From Gemmatimonadota bacterium (GTDB taxonomy: Bacteria; Latescibacterota; UBA2968; UBA8231): a stretch of DNA of 61,635 nucleotides. The notes below the pieces were generated by a model. The model made no database searches and had not been told where the DNA came from. It saw nothing but the letters and a program-made list of their open reading frames with translations. The stretch spans positions 1-61,635 of the forward strand of contig JAPPEG010000375.1 of NCBI GenBank assembly GCA_028875345.1, given 5' to 3'. Of this stretch, positions 15,660-23,256 are shown piece by piece. The first letter of the stretch is position 1; every line of letters begins with the position of its first letter. The translations under genes were made by a program, and so were the position numbers.

Positions 15660-18600
15660 ATGAATATGAGCGACCTATCCTTTGAGCACGTGCTGAGCAG
15701 CCAGTACACGGTCTTTGATGGGCTGGCTGGGATGCACGTGGAAGACATCTACCAAGACCGCCAGGGCTTTCTCTGGGTCGCCACGGCCGACGGCGGCGTC
15801 AGCCGGTTCGACAGTGCCCATTTTGATAACTTTGGCCTCAAGGACGGTCTGCCCAATCTGACGGTCATGGCCATTGCCGAGGACGCGGATGGGCGACTTT
15901 TGTTCGGCACGTTCGGTGGGGGGCTTGTCGCGTACGATGGGCGCAGCTTTCAGGTGTACACTACTGAGCACGGCTTGCCTTCCAATGAGATCGTGGGCCT
16001 GCAAGCTCAGTCAGATGGGTCGATTGTGGCGATGACCAGCGCGGGTGTGGCGTGGTTTGCTGAGGGTCGCTGTGTAAAGTCCATAACCGACGTTGGCGGA
16101 CAACCGTTAGGGCAGGTACACGATATGGCTACTGACGTAGGCGGTACTACTTGGCTGGCGACGTGGGGTCGAGGAATCCTCAGTTTGGACGGACGACGCA
16201 TGGATACCGGCGACCAGACGATCCAATGGACCTGGAAATTCGCTCAAGCCCCTTCTGGCTATCTGTGGATCGCCTTCCGTTACACGGGGACCGAAGCCTT
16301 GCTTGGCCGCTACGATCCGAGAGAAGAGCAGTTGGCGTTCATTAACGTGAGCAATGAGGACGAAGGTCTCGTGCAGCAGGGGACGCGGCACATCCGCAGC
16401 GACGCAAAAGGTTGGCTTTGGCTGGCACGCCGGGGCGTGATATGCTACAACGGGCAGGAGGGGGATCACTTTTCTGCCACCTTGCCGGATATTGACTTTT
16501 CGGATACGCGCCTGACGTACGAGGATCGCGAGGGCAATATCTGGATCGGGCTTTGGGGCGGTGGACTGATTTTTTGCGACCCAGCCAGTATTCGTCTCTA
16601 CACCAAAGCCGACGGCCTACCGGATCGAGAGATTTGCCACTTAGGCGAAGATCATAAGGGACGGATGTGGATTGGGACGATGGGGGGCATGGCCTGCATG
16701 GAAAGCGACCAGATTATCCCGGTAGGGCCTCGTGAAATGGTTTCGGCTATGATGGTGGATCGCCAGGGGCGGGTCTGGAGTGGTGGGGACACCGGCCGGT
16801 TGTACAGATGGGAGGGGCCAACGCCGCAGGTTATCACGGTGGCCGAATGTTCCCACTCCGGACCCATCATAGCACTATGCGAAGATTGGCAAGGGCGTAT
16901 ATGGACCGGCGCGATTGAGGGCCGCTTGGGCTGGATAGAGGAAAGTCGCTTCATCCCTTTCGATGAGCGGTCCATCGACGGGTGCAATACCTTAGTGCAA
17001 GGCCGAAACGGAGTATTCTGGATCGGTTTTTACGGAAGCATACCAGCACTTTGCTGTTACGAGAATGGGCACTTGCGCCCGGTAGATATAGCCGAAGAGG
17101 ACTCCATCGTCCACGTCAACGTCCTGTGGGAGCATCAAAACACGCTGTGGATAGGCACATCCAAAGGGCTTTTCACCCTTGATCTCGAATCGCGGAAGGT
17201 ACGCCGGTTTACCGCCGAACAGTTTGGGCTGTCGGCCAATGGGATATTGGCGCTGACTACTGATTCCCAAGGTAATATCTGGATGGGTACTAGCGGCGGC
17301 GTTCTCCGCTACGACGGTCAAACCTTCCAAAGTATCCGCTTGGGGCCATCTGCCCTCGAAAACAAGGTCGAAGCCGTCCTGTGCGACCGTCGCGGTCGGC
17401 TGTGGTTTGGGACGCGGGCAGGGCTGGTCGCCTATCAGCCGGGACACACGCCGCCGCGCTTGGTCATCCGCGAGGTGATGGCCGGTACCCTCTTGGCCGC
17501 GCCCGAAGCTGTATCCTGCCCGGAGAGCACCCCTGAGATCCGCATTCACTTCCAGGGCATTAGCTTCCGCACTGGCGCGAGGCAGATGCGCTACAGCCAC
17601 CGGCTGTCAGGCCACGATCCAGCCGAACAATGGAGTGCATTTACGGTCGCCGATACAGTTGCGTATAGCTCTCTGCCGGTGGGCAAGTATTGCTTTGAGG
17701 TGCGGACGATGGACCGCGATGGCTTGCTGTCCGAGGTCGCTAGCTTAGAGATTCAGATCCTCCCCGACGCCAAAACCGAACGCATCCACGCCCTTGAAAG
17801 CGTCTTGCGGGCGACCGACCACGTCGTGCACAGCCAGAGTTGGGCGATGCGCCAAGTGATGGAACAGACTGTGCGGGTCGCCGAGACGGCGATGACCGTG
17901 CTGGTGTTAGGCGAGACCGGCACCGGCAAGGGCTTACTGGCGCAGACCATCCACGAGACAAGCACCCGCCGCAAGCGGCCTTTCATCCAAGTCAATTGCG
18001 GGGCGTTGCCGGCCGGGTTGGTCGAAAGCGAGTTGTTAGGCCACGAGAAGGGTGCCTTTACCGGGGCGGCGGGCCGGCAGCTTGGCCGTTTTGAACTGGC
18101 CGATGGTGGGACCCTCTTTCTGGATGAAATCGGCGATTTGCCGTTGGAGTCTCAGCGGGTGTTGCTCCACATCTTGGAGGAGAGTACCCTAACTCGCGTC
18201 GGTGGTCAGCAGCCTGTAAAGGTGGACGTGCGGGTGATTGCGGCGACCAACCGCGATCTGCGTCAGGCGATCCAAGAGGGCAAGTTCCGCGAAGACCTGT
18301 TTTATCGCCTGAGCGTCTTCACCTTAGAGCTTCCGCCGCTGCGGCAGCGGCAAGAGGATATACCGGCTTTGGCGGCGCATTTTGCGGAACGGTATGCTCA
18401 GCATCTACAGCGTCCGGTGCCGACGATAGACGAGGGGGTGGTTGCGCACTTGCAGGGGTATGCTTGGCCGGGGAATGTGCGGGAGTTGGAGCACCTGATT
18501 AATAGGGCGATTTTGCTGTGCGAGGGTGAGGTGATACGCATGGGCGATTTGTTGCTGCCATCGGTTGCGCCGCCCGCCGAGGATGAGGAACTCCCACCAA

Positions 18601-18800
18601 CTGAACGACGAATTGGGGATGCGGACGAAGCGACGATGCCGGTCGAAGATGTGGACGAAAAGCAGCAAATTTTGGAGGCATTGCAAGCGACCCACTGGAG
18701 GATCTATGGCATACATGGTGCAGCCGCGTTGTTGGGTATGCACCCAGAGAAGCTGCGTTACCGCATGCAGAAATACGGGTTGCGCCGCCCGAAGAAGTAG
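15660..18800 (+). CDS. Propeller / Y_Y_Y / sigma54 AAA+ / Fis-HTH one-component regulator (copy A)
   Basis: 1046 residues; the in-frame ATG at 15666 matches the start of copy B, so either may be used. Residues 1 to about 600 are repeated blades of the two-component-regulator propeller type (D-R-Q-G-F-L-W-V-A-T-A-D-G-G-V-S-R-F-D, E-G-N-I-W-I-G-L-W-G-G-G-L). A Y_Y_Y-type beta domain follows at about 620-700 (Y-S-H-R-L-S-G-H-D). Then a complete sigma54 activator domain: Walker A G-E-T-G-T-G-K-G near 748, G-A-F-T-G-A near 795, Walker B L-F-L-D-E-I-G-D near 818, and a Fis-type HTH at about 1000-1044. No signal peptide, membrane helix, receiver or kinase domain is seen, so sensor and output are joined in one cytoplasmic protein. 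In Bacteroidota such propellers usually sit outside the membrane on hybrid kinases. Probable target: the sigma54 promoter at 19010. The ligand is unknown. Confidence 0.88.
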   Translation: MNMSDLSFEHVLSSQYTVFDGLAGMHVEDIYQDRQGFLWVATADGGVSRFDSAHFDNFGLKDGLPNLTVMAIAEDADGRLLFGTFGGGLVAYDGRSFQVYTTEHGLPSNEIVGLQAQSDGSIVAMTSAGVAWFAEGRCVKSITDVGGQPLGQVHDMATDVGGTTWLATWGRGILSLDGRRMDTGDQTIQWTWKFAQAPSGYLWIAFRYTGTEALLGRYDPREEQLAFINVSNEDEGLVQQGTRHIRSDAKGWLWLARRGVICYNGQEGDHFSATLPDIDFSDTRLTYEDREGNIWIGLWGGGLIFCDPASIRLYTKADGLPDREICHLGEDHKGRMWIGTMGGMACMESDQIIPVGPREMVSAMMVDRQGRVWSGGDTGRLYRWEGPTPQVITVAECSHSGPIIALCEDWQGRIWTGAIEGRLGWIEESRFIPFDERSIDGCNTLVQGRNGVFWIGFYGSIPALCCYENGHLRPVDIAEEDSIVHVNVLWEHQNTLWIGTSKGLFTLDLESRKVRRFTAEQFGLSANGILALTTDSQGNIWMGTSGGVLRYDGQTFQSIRLGPSALENKVEAVLCDRRGRLWFGTRAGLVAYQPGHTPPRLVIREVMAGTLLAAPEAVSCPESTPEIRIHFQGISFRTGARQMRYSHRLSGHDPAEQWSAFTVADTVAYSSLPVGKYCFEVRTMDRDGLLSEVASLEIQILPDAKTERIHALESVLRATDHVVHSQSWAMRQVMEQTVRVAETAMTVLVLGETGTGKGLLAQTIHETSTRRKRPFIQVNCGALPAGLVESELLGHEKGAFTGAAGRQLGRFELADGGTLFLDEIGDLPLESQRVLLHILEESTLTRVGGQQPVKVDVRVIAATNRDLRQAIQEGKFREDLFYRLSVFTLELPPLRQRQEDIPALAAHFAERYAQHLQRPVPTIDEGVVAHLQGYAWPGNVRELEHLINRAILLCEGEVIRMGDLLLPSVAPPAEDEELPPTERRIGDADEATMPVEDVDEKQQILEALQATHWRIYGIHGAAALLGMHPEKLRYRMQKYGLRRPKK

Positions 18801-18830
18801 CGCATGACACAAGAGCTTATACAGGAGTTC

Positions 18831-18887
18831 CACGGAAAAGTCGTGGAGTTCCACGGAAAAGTCGTGGAGTTCCACGGAAAAGTCGTG
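18831..18887. promoter_or_regulatory. Three phased dyads, putative activator binding sites (module A)
   Basis: Three identical copies of CACGGAAAAGTCGTG (18831-18845, 18852-18866, 18873-18887) repeat every 21 bp, two helical turns, so all face the same side of the DNA. Each is a dyad (CACG...CGTG), as expected for a Fis-type HTH dimer. The last copy ends 122 bp before the sigma54 promoter, in the usual range for an upstream activating sequence. The same triplet precedes the module B promoter. Confidence 0.75.
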
Positions 18888-18960
18888 TAAAGTTTTGCGC
18901 CGATGGTGAGACGGTGCCTCATAGAAAGCCCCGTTCCATAATTTTAAGTATATGTTTTTC

Positions 18961-18992
18961 AATCCTTTAGGTGTATCCTAAAGGATTTTTTT
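18961..18992 (+). terminator. Intrinsic terminator of regulator A
   Basis: AATCCTTTAGG (18961-18971) pairs perfectly with 18977-18987 across a 5-nt loop, and a run of seven T follows. It lies between the dyads and the sigma54 promoter, separating regulator transcription from the target operon. Confidence 0.85.
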
Positions 18993-19009
18993 GTGCATGG
19001 CCTGATCGT

Positions 19010-19025
19010 TGGCACGAAACTTGCA
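19010..19025 (+). promoter_or_regulatory. Sigma54 promoter of the redox/peptide operon
   Basis: TGGCACGAAACTTGCA matches the sigma54 consensus TGGCACG-N4-TTGC without mismatch. Transcription should start near 19036, about 30 bases before the GTG start at 19066. Confidence 0.88.
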
Positions 19026-19065
19026 CAATTTTTTGTCATTTGTCGTTAATCTGAGGCGTAAAATT

Positions 19066-20184
19066 GTGGAATCACTGCTCAATGATTTTGGCCGCGTGTT
19101 TTTGTTAGAGTTGATTTTGGCCTGTGCGATTACTATCTGTGGTTGCTATACAACCTATACCGATATTCATTTCCGCTATATCCCCAATTGGGCTAGTTGG
19201 GGACTGCTGGCCGTAGGTTTAATAAGCCAAGGTTTATTCTGGCTTTGGGGGGCGGTCGAACTGGACCAAGCAGGCATCGGCTTTTTGGTCGGTTTTGTTG
19301 TTAGTTACGCACTTTATATATATGGATTCTGGGCACCAGGAGACGCCAAATTGTTTTGGGCTTTTGTCTTGGTGCTGCCGCCGACATTCTTCTCTTCCAC
19401 TTCTCTTTCCTCCTTTAACGCGCCGATTTGGGCACTGCTGCTCAACGCTCTAGTACTCACCTATTTGGTCTTGCTGGTATTATGGGCGCTTTTGCGTCGA
19501 GGTCGGTCCGCGGAAGCCAAGGTGGGTTTGGACGCCTCGCAATGGCTGTATCTAGGCTTGGAGTTGGCCGGCCTGATCGGGCTCGTGCTGGGTTTTGGCA
19601 CCTTCCTGCTGGTCGAGACGATGACCTTTGTCGAGGTCGTGGTCGCTATCCTAGTGCTCTACCTGCTCGTTGACCGTTTCGTGCCTCGGAGTTGCCGGCT
19701 GACCTTAGCCCTACCCGGACTTATCCTCGGCGGCTACACGGCCTTGGAATCCGGAGAATGGCCTATCTATTTGACGCTGTGGATCATCTCTTGGGGGGTG
19801 TTTTTAGCCTACCATATCATTAAGCGCCTAGCTCCTAGAGCGTTCTTACAGGCGATGCCCATTCAGGCGTTGCGCGAAGGTATGGTGCCGCGTCTGGCGA
19901 TCTACGCTAGGGATAGGGCGAGGGGTTACCGTTGCGGCACACAGGTCGAGCAAGGGCAGGATGTGTTGTGTTATGTCGGTCGGCCGTTGACAAAGGTGCA
20001 AGTGCGAACGTTGCACGAAAAATCGGCGAGTGGTTCTTTCGCGCAATTTGGCAATGAGTTGGAAGTTGAACTGGCCGTGCCTTTCGCGCCAATAATCGCG
20101 GTCGCTGGGGTGTTGACCGTAGCATTAGGTGGTAGTCTGATCAAACCCCTGATCCAGTTGTTTTCTCCTTGGCTGCTATTCTAA
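19066..20184 (+). CDS. A24 prepilin-peptidase-like membrane protein
   Basis: 372 residues from the GTG at 19066, with GAGG nine bases upstream and downstream of the expected transcription start; the frame is open further back, but that part is promoter. Both aspartate motifs of A24 aspartic peptidases are present: Y-T-D-I-H-F-R-Y-I-P-N (Asp33) and W-A-P-G-D-A-K-L-F-W (Asp93), within a series of membrane helices. The family cleaves type IV prepilins and related signal sequences at the inner face of the membrane. The protein is longer than TadV/CpaA enzymes and has extra helices plus a soluble stretch near 280-340. No pilin, secretion ATPase or pilus gene is nearby, so the substrate may instead be the cysteine-rich peptide of this operon (inference). 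Confidence 0.7.
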   Translation: MESLLNDFGRVFLLELILACAITICGCYTTYTDIHFRYIPNWASWGLLAVGLISQGLFWLWGAVELDQAGIGFLVGFVVSYALYIYGFWAPGDAKLFWAFVLVLPPTFFSSTSLSSFNAPIWALLLNALVLTYLVLLVLWALLRRGRSAEAKVGLDASQWLYLGLELAGLIGLVLGFGTFLLVETMTFVEVVVAILVLYLLVDRFVPRSCRLTLALPGLILGGYTALESGEWPIYLTLWIISWGVFLAYHIIKRLAPRAFLQAMPIQALREGMVPRLAIYARDRARGYRCGTQVEQGQDVLCYVGRPLTKVQVRTLHEKSASGSFAQFGNELEVELAVPFAPIIAVAGVLTVALGGSLIKPLIQLFSPWLLF

Positions 20185-20195
20185 ATAAAGTAACT

Positions 20196-20819
20196 ATGAA
20201 TCGGGATAGAAAAGACCCTGTAACGATGGCCTTTGGCGTCTTGTTGGTTATGTTGTTGCCGACCTTTTTCCTATTGGCGAGCCGCTATCAGTCGCTAGAC
20301 GAGCGCGTGCGGCAGTTGCGGCCCGCGCCCTTTGTGCCCGCGCCTTCACTGGATGACTTGTTGGCGCAAGTACACCAAGTCGTATCCGACAGTACGCTCC
20401 AACTCCAAAAGGTATGGGCTGCTGAGCCTGAACCGACTTCCGGCCTAGTAGCCGACTACAGAGTTGTGCGTGGCAACCAAGTGGTCTATCGGCTGGTGAT
20501 GTTCCGCCACGATATCGCCTGTAGCGTGTGCCGGGATGTGTTGGCTGCCGCTTTGTACGACGCCGGTGGCGATGCTCTGGTGCAGATATTACTGCTCGAC
20601 TACTGGGAAGTGCGCGGCGAGCGGGTTAATACCACGCGGTTTTTGCACCAATTTGCTGGTCGCTCGGTGGCGACCGAACTGACTCTTGAGTCCAATGTCG
20701 ATGGGATCAGTGGGGCCACCTTTTCAGCCGGAGGCCTTGTCGAACAACTCAACACTGCGGCAGCGTGGGTGCAAGAGCATTCGTTGGAAACGCCCATAAG
20801 CAAGGGCGAGAGCCTGTGA
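20196..20819 (+). CDS. Membrane-anchored FMN-binding-domain-like protein
   Basis: 207 residues from the ATG at 20196, 11 bp after the peptidase stop. One N-terminal helix (V-L-L-V-M-L-L-P-T-F-F-L-L-A), then an extracytoplasmic domain. Near residues 170-180 the sequence V-D-G-I-S-G-A-T-F-S-A matches the D-x-x-S-G-A-T motif of RnfG/NqrC-type FMN-binding domains, where the Thr carries covalent FMN. A C-S-V-C pair lies near 110. These features suggest extracytoplasmic electron transfer to thiols or thioredoxin-like partners. The flavin transferase ApbE is not in the window. Its stop overlaps the next start as GTGA. Confidence 0.6.
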   Translation: MNRDRKDPVTMAFGVLLVMLLPTFFLLASRYQSLDERVRQLRPAPFVPAPSLDDLLAQVHQVVSDSTLQLQKVWAAEPEPTSGLVADYRVVRGNQVVYRLVMFRHDIACSVCRDVLAAALYDAGGDALVQILLLDYWEVRGERVNTTRFLHQFAGRSVATELTLESNVDGISGATFSAGGLVEQLNTAAAWVQEHSLETPISKGESL

Positions 20820-21331
20820 ACGATCTCAAACCCAATCAATGGGCTACAACCTTGATCGTGGCAACGGGCATCCTGTTAGGGGCGTGTGCATTCTTGGCGG
20901 CCAAGATAGTCAACCCCCCTTCCATTGATCCGCTGGATGTGGAGTTTTGGGATTTACTAGGGACGCAAGTGGCCGTACTGGAACTAGGAAGTTTGGCGGG
21001 AACGGGTATGGTTTCCAACGCGCAATTTGCGGGCGATCCCTATCTGCTCATTTTCGCCGACCCTACTTGCAGGGCCTGCGAGGTGATTTATCCCCACCTA
21101 CTGCGTGCCTCACAGGTGCAAGGAGTGAATGTCCTGTTCATTGCCTCGGGTGACCGGCAGGCGATGCGAGACAAAGTTGAAGAACACAGTTTTTTGTTCC
21201 CCGTTGCCTTTGATTCCTTGTTGACGGCCAATAAGCCGTTTGGGGTTCAGGCTTTTCCCACCGCATATGGGTGGATGCCGAAGGCAAAGTTGCCAAAGCC
21301 GCTACCGGCGGTCCGCCCGCCGTCGCCGTGA
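20816..21331 (+). CDS. Membrane-anchored thioredoxin-fold protein, apparently frameshifted near its end
   Basis: 171 residues from the GTG at 20816, which overlaps the previous stop. An N-terminal helix (L-I-V-A-T-G-I-L-L-G-A-C-A-F-L-A) anchors a thioredoxin-like domain with active-site C-R-A-C near 85 and the cis-Pro region Q-A-F-P-T-A-Y near 146-152. After that the annotated frame becomes proline-rich and unlike the family. The frame one step over from 21271 reads V-D-A-E-G-K-V-A-K-A-A-T-G-G and ends at 21354, a normal thioredoxin ending. So a 1-nt loss (or 2-nt gain) near 21269-21270 is likely: either a sequencing error or a real mutation that leaves the active site intact. Probable role: extracytoplasmic thiol oxidation or reduction. 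Confidence 0.7.
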   Translation: MNDLKPNQWATTLIVATGILLGACAFLAAKIVNPPSIDPLDVEFWDLLGTQVAVLELGSLAGTGMVSNAQFAGDPYLLIFADPTCRACEVIYPHLLRASQVQGVNVLFIASGDRQAMRDKVEEHSFLFPVAFDSLLTANKPFGVQAFPTAYGWMPKAKLPKPLPAVRPPSP

Positions 21332-21369
21332 TAGGTATAGCTGGAGGGCCCTGAAAGGATGAATGCACC

Positions 21370-21936
21370 ATGTCTTGTGTAACGCCTTTGCGTCGTCCGG
21401 TGGTGTGGACAGTGATAGCTAGTGCCGCGGTCGTGCTCTTTTTGATGCTACGCTCTCCTTCGGCCTCCATCTCTCCGGTGGTCTGGACCGAACCCTCGGC
21501 CAATCCTCTGTCCGAGGTGCTGCAACCGGGGGACGCCGCGCCGGACTTCGCCCTACCGGCAGTAAAGGGCGGCACGGTGGCCTTGAGTGCGTTGCAGGGA
21601 AAGCCTACCCTGCTTGCCTTTGTTACTGCGGAGTGTCCGTATTGTCAAAAATTCAACAAGGAACTTGAAGCCTTTGACCTGAATGCAGACCAACAACTCG
21701 TGTTCATTTGCACAGGGGAGGCAGGTGCTCGGAAGATCAGCGAGACCTATTCCTTTACGTACCCTGTGTTGATCGACTCGGCTGGCACAGTTTCACAGGC
21801 ATATAAAACCCCGGGGGTTCCTACAGTGTATCAGATAGATACCGAGGGGAATGTGGTGGCTCTGACAGTAGGATGGCCGTCGGCTTGGGACTTTGTCCGG
21901 GGTTTTGGCCGACCACAGTTTAGCAGCAGGTCTTGA
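21370..21936 (+). CDS. TlpA/ResA-like membrane-anchored thioredoxin-fold protein
   Basis: 188 residues, GAAAGGA 10 bases upstream. A signal anchor (V-V-W-T-V-I-A-S-A-A-V-V-L-F-L-M-L) precedes a redoxin domain: A-P-D-F-A-L-P-A-V-K-G-G, L-Q-G-K-P-T-L-L-A-F-V-T-A-E-C-P-Y-C-Q near 90 (CxxC = C-P-Y-C), and the cis-Pro segment P-G-V-P-T-V-Y near 155. TlpA-type proteins reduce or isomerise disulfides outside the cytoplasm. Fourth gene of the sigma54 operon and directly before the eight-cysteine peptide, which suggests it helps form or proof-read that peptide's disulfides (inference). Confidence 0.82.
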   Translation: MSCVTPLRRPVVWTVIASAAVVLFLMLRSPSASISPVVWTEPSANPLSEVLQPGDAAPDFALPAVKGGTVALSALQGKPTLLAFVTAECPYCQKFNKELEAFDLNADQQLVFICTGEAGARKISETYSFTYPVLIDSAGTVSQAYKTPGVPTVYQIDTEGNVVALTVGWPSAWDFVRGFGRPQFSSRS

Positions 21937-22077
21937 GAGGTTAAATCAATAAGAGGTCTATATCCCTACGGCCTAGAAAGGAGATGTTATAACGTATTCG
22001 TAGGTTTGATTCCCAGTCAGTAGACATAACGGTTTGCTGACCCTTTATCCTAACCATAATAAGGAGAGATTTGTACT

Positions 22078-22428
22078 ATGCAGTCTTTGACGTTTGTTTT
22101 GGAAGCGACGCTGTTGGCCCCGCTGGTTGAGTTTGCTACGTCGTCCAGCGGCCACGTAGAGCCACGTCAGGGTCTGGCGCTGGGGTGGTTGGGTAGCGTA
22201 ATAGCTGGGCTAGCGGTGGTGTTTGGCATGCCTGACCGGACGCAGGTCGATTCCTGCTACGGAATCCCCGAAGGCCCCGGCTTAGCTGCAAATTGCGATT
22301 CGGTCTGTCTTTCCTCAGCCTGCAAATTTGATCACAACGGGAACCCCATAGGGTGGTACGAGGCAACATACTGCCACTCAGAGACTCAGGGCTGTCAACA
22401 GAGTGGGGGATGGTCCTGCCATTGCTGA
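22078..22428 (+). CDS. Small peptide precursor with eight cysteines
   Basis: 116 residues with a strong ribosome site (AAGGAGAG) before the ATG. Residues 1-30 are leader-like; R-Q-G at 30-32 is followed by a hydrophobic helix (L-A-L-G-W-L-G-S-V-I-A-G-L-A-V-V-F-G, 33-50). The C-terminal 60 residues carry all eight cysteines (60, 73, 77, 82, 99, 106, 114, 116) and end in C-H-C, so up to four disulfides or metal binding are possible. No known family is recognised. It is the last gene of the sigma54 operon, behind a putative A24 peptidase and two thioredoxin-fold proteins, and has its own terminator. I infer a secreted disulfide-rich peptide or small surface protein made with dedicated helpers; whether it is toxin, signal or structural cannot be said. 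Confidence 0.65.
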   Translation: MQSLTFVLEATLLAPLVEFATSSSGHVEPRQGLALGWLGSVIAGLAVVFGMPDRTQVDSCYGIPEGPGLAANCDSVCLSSACKFDHNGNPIGWYEATYCHSETQGCQQSGGWSCHC

Positions 22429-22440
22429 GATGAGACACAT

Positions 22441-22488
22441 AGCCCATGTGGCACCCGGCCTTGGGATGCCATATGGGCTTTTTATCAT
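22441..22488 (+). terminator. Intrinsic terminator of the redox/peptide operon
   Basis: AGCCCATGTGGCA pairs with TGCCATATGGGCT (one G-T pair) across a GC-rich loop, followed by TTTTTAT. It lies about 12 bp after the peptide stop and closes the unit started by the sigma54 promoter at 19010. Confidence 0.8.
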
Positions 22489-22537
22489 TTGTTCTACTTC
22501 GTTGTTGATCAAATAGAGGTAAGAAAGGGGAATTATA

Positions 22538-22682
22538 TGAAGTGGTCCCAAAACTCCAAGTTCGGTTCCTTGTGTGAAGAAAAAGCGTCGGATCAAGAGC
22601 GTCTCGCCCTATGAAAAACGCTCCATGCGAAGGCACTTGACGACCCTTGATGCGGCCCGACGCTAGTTTTGGGACCACTTCA
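22538..22682. mobile_element. 145-bp MITE-like element inside the left inverted repeat
   Basis: Ends are perfect inverted repeats (TGAAGTGGTCCCAAAACT and its complement, 18 bp), flanked by TA on both sides, as for Tc1/mariner-IS630-type insertions. The interior encodes a short basic stretch (K-K-K-R-R-I-K-S-V-S-P-Y-E-K-R-S-M-R-R-H-L) that could be a transposase remnant. Removing the element restores the left 26-bp repeat of the surrounding island. Confidence 0.65.
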
Positions 22683-22803
22683 TACCTGAGTGCCCAAAAC
22701 GGCGTAAGTGATTGAATATAGACGATTCAACTGCGGACTGATTTAGTAGGCCGTATAGAACCAGATAAGCATTCTATGACCGTTAAATAAGAAAGGGAAT
22801 GAA

Positions 22804-23256
22804 ATGGAAAAAATTAAGGAGATATTATTGGATGTTATTATATCTTTAGTAATTTTTATTATTGGAATTAACATGATAGAAGTTCAGGAATCTGAATTGT
22901 ACTCAATAGAAAAAGTATTGACTCAGAGTATTTGGGACAATAAAACATCCAGTTATTTCATAAGAGATCCGCTCATAAATAAAAAAACGGTTGTTAATGT
23001 ATATATTAAAAGGATTTATAAAGATTCGACCAAGCCGTATTATTTGCCTTTTTCTGATTGGACAAGGCTAAAAGGAATAAAAGATTCAAGATGTCTAATT
23101 GCAGATAAACAGGTCCAATTTTATGATCCAGAAAATAAATTTAGAGGACAAGAGGTAATAGTAACGCTGGCAGTAAACACAGAATACAATATATATCTTG
23201 ATATTTTTGTTCATCGTTTTCCAATAGGAAAGGCTGCAATCAATATTGCAATATAA
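22804..23256 (+). CDS. AT-rich orphan gene, membrane-anchored protein of unknown function
   Basis: 150 residues with GGGA upstream of the ATG. The N-terminus is a membrane anchor or signal (I-L-L-D-V-I-I-S-L-V-I-F-I-I-G-I-N-M-I). The rest is rich in Ile, Lys, Asn and Tyr with no recognised motif. Codon use (AAA, ATA, TTA) differs completely from every neighbour, indicating recent transfer from an AT-rich donor. It is the only gene of the island with 26-bp inverted repeats. Confidence 0.6.
   Translation: MEKIKEILLDVIISLVIFIIGINMIEVQESELYSIEKVLTQSIWDNKTSSYFIRDPLINKKTVVNVYIKRIYKDSTKPYYLPFSDWTRLKGIKDSRCLIADKQVQFYDPENKFRGQEVIVTLAVNTEYNIYLDIFVHRFPIGKAAINIAI

Noticed and set aside
15566-15685. 39-codon open frame overlapping the start of regulator A
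   Set aside because: Weak ribosome site, no recognisable protein and no counterpart in module B; a leader peptide is possible but unsupported.
19009-19065. Longer start (TTG 19009) for the A24 peptidase
   Set aside because: It lies in the -24 element of the promoter, upstream of the expected transcript start.
22136-22678. 180-residue minus-strand frame across the Cys-rich peptide gene
   Set aside because: It lies antisense to the peptide gene, the terminator and the MITE-like element, and shows no protein-like features.
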